From Hyalella azteca (taxonomy: Eukaryota; Arthropoda; Malacostraca; Amphipoda; Hyalellidae), in contig NW_025935716.1 in the NCBI RefSeq assembly GCF_000764305.2, forward strand, positions 372,001 through 436,000: a DNA stretch of 64,000 nucleotides. Direction: 5' to 3'. The notes beneath the pieces were generated by a model, which saw only the letters and a program-made list of their open reading frames with translations, ran no database searches and was not told the origin of the DNA. Both the position numbers and the translations under genes were made by a program. This document shows, in pieces, positions 47,801 through 56,800 of the stretch. How positions within the stretch are numbered: position 1 is the first letter of the stretch; the number at the start of each line of letters is the position of its first letter.

Positions 47801-50800
47801 GCCACTTCGGTGAAAAACTCGCATCATAATCACTCTCATACTCACTCTCGGTGAAAGTGCCAGGTATGAACTTTTTCGGCAAGCGTAAAGGTGTTGCATC
47901 TCGGCGAGCAGGCTGTTGTCTTGACGTTTCAGGGACAGCGAAAGGGAAAGGTTCTAAATCTGGTATCGGCTTGTAGCTTCCAATGGCATGCGTCGTGTGA
48001 ACAGGTGCGGGGACTGCTTGAAGCGGTGATGTAGGAGCATGCTTGGACTTGGGTACAGTCGCAGTCACCGACTGAGACCTCGGTGCCGGCTTCTTGAGCG
48101 CCCCAGGAGCAACAGTCTGAGATGAACCATATTTCGATTCCTGTGATCTCCAGAACTCGGTCTTTGATTTGGAATAAATGTTTTCTTCTGAGAACGCTGT
48201 GGTTAATTGAGGTTGAGGTGCTGGCCACGAGGCACGTTTTTCTTTGACAACAACACTACTAGACCAGAACACTGGAGGAGCTTCGTATGATGTCGTTGGA
48301 ATAACTACCGGCTCCGTAACAGGAGGACGTTCTAGGGAATTTGAGCGATTGAGAGTAGACTCTTTGTGAACTTGTTGGCTAGTGGACGTAGAAGACCATT
48401 TGGTAGATGTTTCTTGCTTTATATGTGATGTTTCAGAAATGCATTTCGTTTCTTTCGATAAGAACGAAGTACTAGCAGCTTTATTTTGTTGCGGAAATTT
48501 GAGTTTGTTTCCGTCTCCCTCGGCTTTCTGTCTAGACGGAACTTGTTTACTACGAGGAGCAGCTACTCGAGTGAAGCCATGTCCAAGAGGTTTCAGAGTT
48601 GGCTGAGTAGAAACGTTATTTGTAAGCGAGTCCAAGTTTGGAAGAGGAGGAACAAAAGCGGTCTCAGGTGTAACACCCACGGGAGGTAGTACAACATCCA
48701 TGGAAGGCGGAACAAGAGCCTCTGTAGAAATGGGCCTATCGTCGAGACTATCAGAGCACACTGGAGAAAATGCCTTAACTGGAGCTGCTAAGTCTCTCAC
48801 TTCTGGTGTCAACGATCTTACAGGGGGAGACATGACAGTTGGGGGTGATACAAAACGCGAAGAAGCCGGAACAGGTTGATCGATGGACGATACAAGTAAA
48901 TCGCTGGAGGCAGGCATATAATTGGCAGGTAATGAAGATACCGACTTCACCGGAGATCTACGCAAAGAAGGTGATATTACGGACGGTATAGGTGACAGAA
49001 TAACTGCCTCAGATTCAACATCAGACACGTGAGCTGTGTCTACATGTGGCGGAGTCGGAATTACCGAGACTACATCTACCGTAGGTGAAAATGCAGTGGG
49101 AGCTCGAGAAGATTCCATTATCATCAAAGAACTCTGAACTTGAGATGAAGAATCACTCATGACAATATGAGAGTCTTGTTCTTGATCTTCAGAACCGATT
49201 TGCCTCAAAAAGTTGATATCATCCATTGTGGGTGAGAGAATACGAGGCTCTTGAGGAGGAGGCCATTGCTTGACTAATTTTTTCGGAAGACGCTGAACCT
49301 GTGTTTCTGAAGCCACCTCGAATGGAACGGTTGTACTGGAAACTTCATGAACAGACTTAGATCTAAAACTTCGTTCTTCGCGAGTCATTTTAGACTGCAT
49401 AGTAGTTAGTTCACGAGGACTAACCACTGGAGTCTTCACAGTTGTTTTTTGTTGTGGTGTTGCGATACTTTGAACTAAGCTCTCTTCCGATTTCATGAAT
49501 TTTTTCATAAGACTCGGTTTCTTTATTGAATCTTTCGTTGATGGTTTTTCATGAGGTGCACTTGCTTCTACAGACAATTTTTCTTCTTCTTTAAAAATCT
49601 GAGGTCGCATAGGACCTTCAAACGCAGGCAAAACATCGAACGCAGAGGGAGGAAGTGGTTCCTTACCTACCGAAGCAGTTCTAACGGGCTTCTGTTTGAC
49701 TGGTACATTAAATTCAATTCGTTTGATGACCAAATTTTGCCTTGTAGAAGGAGTCGAATAATCTGTTTCACTTTCATTCTCGCTCTCAGTGAACGATCCC
49801 GGAATAAACTTTTTGGGTTTAGGAGGCGGAGGAACGCTCTTTGGACGCTCCCTAGGTTTTCTTACTTCGACGGTAAACGGAAAAGGTTCCAACTTCGGTA
49901 ACTCCTTCGGTGTTTCTACTCTCGAAACGACTTCAGCATTGGTTGTATCTTCAATAACAATTTTTTCGTCAGGTTTTGTCTTTTTGAATGACGGCGCTAG
50001 CATATCCTTCGTTGGAGATGGCGTTGGGAACATTCTGATGCCACCGGGTACCTCTTCTGGAGTAAGAGGAACGATTGTGTCTTCTAATCTCATTGCAAGT
50101 TGCTTTACAGATTCTCTTTTTTTCCTGGGGCGCCGTAAATCTCGCTCGTCTGTTTCGGGTGCTCTGGGAGGCCTCGACATTTCGTCGCTTGGGCGAATTT
50201 GTTCGTAGCTACTCTGGTAATCTGTTTGAGTCAGAGACGAACTTACGGGGGTGTCGGCAGCTGGGAAATATGAATAAGATCTTAGCTCACTCGTATATGA
50301 ATCACTTTGTTTCTCAATTCGTGAACTCGAATGCAAAGTTGACTCTTCTGTAGATTTGTAAGATATCAAATTAGGAGAATTTAAAAAGCCTGACGGGAGT
50401 GAGTCGGACTCCATTCGAGGCTCAGAAGTCGTGAAAGGTTCATCTGACGTCATATCTGAAAATGATTCAGGCACTGCTGCATGTTCTAAAATGGTTGCAA
50501 ACTTTGGTTGAATTTCTAGCCGTTCTTCGTCTACATATTCATCTTTTACTTCCAACAACCTAGGTTCTGGGCTTTGGATAATTTCTAACTCGGGAGCATG
50601 GGGTGGTGATGCTGGAGGACCAGTGGAAAAACGGTCTGCAATGTAAGGAGGTAAGGAAGCAGTTTCGTTAGGGATCTCCTGACGTAGGAATGGATAAGAC
50701 ACCTTATCAGTGACAGACTCCTCTTCTATGAAGTCCTCATGAGGAAAGTACGGAATATCATCTAGAGCTTTTGGAGCTTCAGCTACTGTCACAATAGTTT

Positions 50801-53800
50801 CCAACTCTCCAGCAAAATCAACCTCAGAGTCAACGTGTTGAACTTCATTCAAAGTTTCGAAAGGAATCACCTCTTCAGGTTCGACTTCTTCTTCTGAAAT
50901 TACGCGGGCCGGCTTTTTGCCCAATGAGCGCTGTGTAATTTCATCCACAGGTTTATCAGCTTTCTCAGCTTGAACTACTTCGGAAACTGGTTGAACGGGC
51001 AAGTCTACGCCACCGCTCATGGTTACGTCTTGTTCTTCCGTTGTTTCAGCTACAACGAAATCATCATCGAAACTTGGAAACTGCACCAGATAAGCCTGTG
51101 TTTCGTATTTTGATTCGTTTTGGGTGAGGGACTTCATTTCGATGTTTTGTTCTACTTCGACAGCTGTCTCAATGTCGATAGCAGGCTCTACTTCGGCAGT
51201 GGGCTCTACTTCGGTTGTGGGCTCTTCTTCGACAACGGGCTCTTCTTCGACAACTCGCTCTTCTTCGACAACGGGCTCTTCTTCGACAATGGGCTCTTCT
51301 TCGACAACGGGCTCTTCTTCGACAACGGGCTCTTCTCCGACAACGGGCTCTTCTTCGACAGTAGGTTCTACATCGACAGCAGGCTCCCATTTGGGAACAG
51401 GCTCCATTTCAGTAGCAAGTTCCATTTCGGAAACGGGTTCCATTTCGGAAACAGGTTCCATTTCCGAAACAGGACCCATTTCCAGAACAGGCTCCATTTC
51501 AGGAACATGCTTCATTTCCGTTGCGGCCTCCATTTCAGGAAGTCGATCAAATGCAGGTATCAGTTCGACATCTGCGGCCTGCTCGGCTTCAAACATGGAC
51601 TCGTCAGGCATTGATTCTGTAGCAGGCTCAAACATATCTTCATCTCTTTCTTCGCTGCGGATTACTTTAGTTTCAACTATTTTATACTCCGATTCTTCAT
51701 ACGTACGCTTGACTTCCAATTCGCAAGTTTCTTCGATCTTTCTTTCAAGATAGTCTACGTGATCTTTAGGTTCGAAAGGAACTTCACTTTGGTCTATTTC
51801 CATTGGCTCTGCTGCTCCAACCTCAGTAATAGGTACCGTGCTGGCAGGAACAACGTAGCTTTCCGTCACCGTTGCGGGCTCATGCATTACAACTTCCCCA
51901 GCTTCAAAACATTCCATGCCTTCGTCGTCTTCACGTTCTAAAGGTACAACGCCAAATCGAGGTTCAGGTTCGGGCTGAAGCTCAAACTCACCATCAGGAA
52001 ATTCAATTGCCTGTGGCGCTTTCCAAGATTTTCCAGATGATCTAATATCAAGCGGAGTAGCGTCAGCACTGCTTTCCATCTCAGTAAAAGTCGAAACGAT
52101 CGACGAAACCTTATGCTTGAAGACCTCCGCACTAGGGTCGATTCTGTAGGAGATCGGATCCTCTTCGGGAGGTGGAGGAGGCCAGGCTTTTTTCAGTCTT
52201 CCTGGAGGTTTTCGTTGCACTTCAAAAATGTCTTCAACAGGGACGGACTCTTGTCTGTCCAAAGGCTCAAAATGATGTTGGTCAGGTGTAGGTTGAGGCT
52301 GAGGGGAGGGTTTGATAATAAAAGGTTTTTTAGAAACAGGAAAAAGGGGATCACTCTCCACTGCAACCTCCTCAATGGCTCGAGTTATGCTCTTTACAAG
52401 ACCTCGCCCTGATCTTTGAGTTTCATTCTGCGTCAAGATATGAAAAAAATTCACCGGTTACATGAAGTGCAGGAAAGAATTCGTAAGGATGCCTAACTAA
52501 TGAGCAAGTTTTAAAGGCAAAATTGTGGACGAGTCTATATCGAAGCAAATACATGAAGATGAGCCATGCAATCGTGTAGATGGATATGACGTCATAAAAT
52601 AAACTTAGCCTCAGATAACGATGCAAGCCCAGGAGCAGCAAGCAGGTGAGGTACTAAGCAAATAATAGTGCTAGTCGGACCCTCCAAAACCATGACACAT
52701 TTAGACCAGTAAGCTTACCAGAACGAATAAAGATGTTTTTTCTTTACATTTTCATGTGATGAGGGTTATATACAAAAATTGAAATTATTTAATTTTGGGA
52801 ACATTAGGTGGAATTAACATGGGATTGTCACCATTTCAAGGAAAAACTTTGCTAAAAATTGTCCTTGAGAGAGAAAATTTTCTAATCCAATCGCTCTATG
52901 GAAGCTCACTGTGGCCAAGGGCAATATAAAGTATAGAAGAGTGCATAGTAGGCTACTCGCGTGCGCAACGCGTCGTGCACAATAAGCACCAAGGACCGCA
53001 TACTCAAAAGAAATGGCAATATCGTTCATTAAGCAGTCACCGTTACATTGCCAAACAAATCTTACTAAATATAAAGGTGAACTCCGATGTCAAATATACT
53101 TGAACTTGGGACCACATCGATGCACACCAGCATTTTTGAGCAAGTAAACTAAATGCAGCACCGAAAGCCCGCAAGCTGTACAAAATAAACAACTTTAATC
53201 ATCGCAACATACGAAGACCGTCTTACTTTCTGCTGCATTGAAGAGTCCGCGAAGAGTCGAGCGCCAGGGAGCTGCGGCATCTGCTGCATGATCAGCTCCG
53301 TAACCAAGACGTCAGCGAGACACTCGGCCCGACCAGCGGGGTTGTGGGCCACGACGCCGTACCGCGCGCTGTCTGAAAGCTCGCCTGGACAACCGAACAT
53401 TCGGAGCGGTTGTAAAAGGAATATAAAGGTAAAGGAACATCAATGTTGGTCATTAAATTAAATAGTATGGAGCGGTTGTACAACGAATATAAAGGTAAAG
53501 GGACATCAATGTTTGTCATTAAATTGAAAAGTAACCGAACATTCGGAGCGATTGTACAACGAATATAAAGTTCAAGGAACATCAATGTTTGTCATTAAAT
53601 TGAATGAAACAATCCGGTATACTGCGTCCGTATCTCGTCTAAATATCAAATATCTGTTAAGGAGAAGGTAATCAAGGCTTTAATAGCTGCATGTGTTACA
53701 TTTCTTAGATTTCGGAGACGAGCAAATGTGGAAGTTTTTATCCAAGCTGCAAATTTTGGAAAGTGTAACTCACAAAAGCATAATTGAGAAAAAGCAAACC

Positions 53801-56800
53801 AAGCAACATAGTTGTGGCAAGCAATCACTGGCAAATCGGTAGAATTTGGAGAATAAATTGATAATCCTTCTGAAAGACTAATGAATATGCCTTTAAAAAG
53901 TTCTTTTTAAAGGCTACACTTCTAAAGAGGCCGGTGTTACAAATGTAAAATAAATTTCTTATTCTATTTTTAAATAAATAAAAAATCATATTTATGAAAT
54001 AATTTTTTTTAAATATTCAAAATAATTTTTTTTATCTTATCAATTGATTCATGCATTGTCTCCGATTTTAAGCAAGTGTGCAAAATTTCACATCGATTGG
54101 ACAAGTAGAACTGTGATAAATATCGATTATAAGATTTGTGGCAGACAGACAAAAAACAAGAAGTGAAGTTAAAGATAAAAGTGTTGTAAAAAAATAACAT
54201 AAATTGACCACCCAACCTTTTTGTATGAGGAGCGAGTGTCTGGTTCCCTCGCGCCGTATGGCCACGCGGTCGGAGGCCTCGAGAGGCAGACCGTTCCTGG
54301 TCCACCGGACCTCCGGCTCAGGAGTCCCCGTCACGTCCACCTCCAGGAACAGTCGCTCGCCCACCCCCAGCACCGCGGGCTGCAGACGCTTGCTCAGCAC
54401 CGGCGGGAACTGGGTCTCTGCAACATGCGCTGCCATTGAGGATTGGAGAATAGATATTTCTGCAGTGCAGGGAAAAAAGTAATCGCGAGAAAGTGAAGGG
54501 GGGGAATTGAACATATTCGGATGCCAAAGAAGAGCGTGCCATCAGGATGATGGTGGCAAAGTTTCACGAGAACGCGACCTGAACGCGCTTTAGGATGCAA
54601 ACGAGAATGTCATGAGATTGATAATTTTTCGAATATATAATTTAGAGTATGATAAGATTGGTGATTTACCGGATTTTGAAATCGAAACTTAAAGGTAACA
54701 CGAGAAAAATTAACCCTATTTAGGTGAGGGAAAATTCCTCTCCTATATATTAGCAAAATCTCAATAAGCTTCCCGCTTGACTTGACGCAAAGCGCAATCT
54801 TCTGTCACCATCAAGTCGAAAATTCCAAGCTTAAAATCTAAATAAATGCAACAGTACCGAAAAAAAAAAGATCGTGAAGTGATAAAAATTCACGAAATAT
54901 AAACATTATTAAACATAAACACGATTATTAAACATTATTTAAGCCAAAGAACGTAGACTTGTCAGACTTTTAACGACGAGATCGCAGGTGCAGTGAGAGG
55001 AGCCCGCCTCGTTGTCGATGGAGCAGGTGTAGCGGCCCGCGTGCTGCTGCGTGGCCGAGGGCAGCACCAGCGTCACGCGGTTCAGGTGAACCGACGGCAC
55101 ACAAGACGCGTCCAGCGGCCCTCCGTTGTGGCTCCAGCTCACAACCGGTTCAGGGTAGCCTGGGTACAATTACGAGATAAATCTTCCACTTCCGAGATAA
55201 ATCCACGAGATAAATCTTTCCACGAGATAAATCGAGATAAATCTTCCACTTCCGAGATAAATCTTCCACTTCCGAGAGGAATCTTCCACTTCCGAGATAA
55301 ATCCACCAGATAAATCTTTCCACGAGAAAGCTTTCCACGAAATAAATCTTCGCACTTCCAATTCATTAATCCCAACATAGCTAATGGGTTATGTTGGGAG
55401 ATTAATGTAAAACGAATGGGTTTTGTTATATGAACTAATGTTATAGATGAGGGAATACTTAAAAATTTAATAATTTCCAATTGTGTCGCAAGCCCACTAC
55501 TTTTTCATGTTAACCTTAAAGCCATTCGTGTGATTCCAAGAGAAAAAGATAACATGGTTCAATTTTAGTTGCAGCCAACAATTGGTTCGTGGTATCAAAT
55601 AGTATCACAATAAATTTCATTCAGTAGTTTGTGTTCAATAAATGCAGTAGGCATATATAACAAAATAGAGAACACCTCGGAATAACCACTAAATGTTAAC
55701 ACAAGAACAACCAATAACCAAGTTAAAACACACCTTGACACCTCGGGTTCAAATGCGGGACTGACTAGGATGGACTATAACCTACAAATCTAACTTCCGC
55801 ATTTCTAAAGTGAAAACTAAAAATAAAAAAATGCAAAATTATTAAAATATAAAATTCTAATTCCCAAAAAGCATCAAGCACCATCAATGACGCATTCAAA
55901 GACGACTTTGTCCTGTTCCTTGACGATGAGGCCTTGCAGGGGCGTGATGAACCGCGCAGGCGTCGTCATCTTCTTCTTCACGACTGACCGACTCGTCACT
56001 GAGGGCGCCGCCTCCACTCGTCTCTCCTGCATCAGCTCGTCAGTCACCACTGAACCCATCATCTTCATGAAGCCCGACTGACGGAGGACAGAAAAATAGG
56101 AATTGGACGTAATGACCTCCGGTCACGAACTTTAAATCGGTCATACACGCAGCATAAAAAGCTCTTTTACTTGCGTCAAAAAAATAAAATTTCACATATT
56201 CATAGAAAAACATGCCTACATTGACACATGCGAGCGATATTGAATAAATCTAGAAATCCAGCTAACTGAGAGCGGGCTTGAATTTACCTTTTAATGGTGA
56301 GTAAATTGCAATATGGAAAACTTAGATTCAAACTAAATTTTTTTCCAAGTTCGACTGGAGAGCTATAATGGAACGAATATTCAAAGCAAAACAATTTGTA
56401 GAAGCAAACGTATTTTATCACCGTTTATTTCGCAAAAAAATATGAAGGGTATATGATTTCAATGATATTAAAAACTTATAAGATTTGAATCTACTTATGC
56501 ATGTTGTTCAACAGACAAAAACTGAATTTAAGCACGAGTTATTATCAGTCAGCAAAGGGGAATAACTGAACCAAAAATATCTATGCTTAATGAGTTTCAA
56601 AATGAAAAAAATACTCGCAGATATTGGGTGATGACAGACAACAACTATAATTAAATTCCTTGAAATAAACAAGCGCTGCGAAGGACCCAAATCATGAACT
56701 AAAAATGCATTTTAGGATTTTAGGAATATAAATATATAATGATACACTCTATAAATTCAACGATACACAATCGAATGACGTCTGTTGTCGTGTTTGAATT

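Noticed and set aside
51120..51753. Two long plus-strand open frames rich in Ser/Gly/Phe
   Set aside because: Antisense of the Glu-rich repeats in gene B exon 7.
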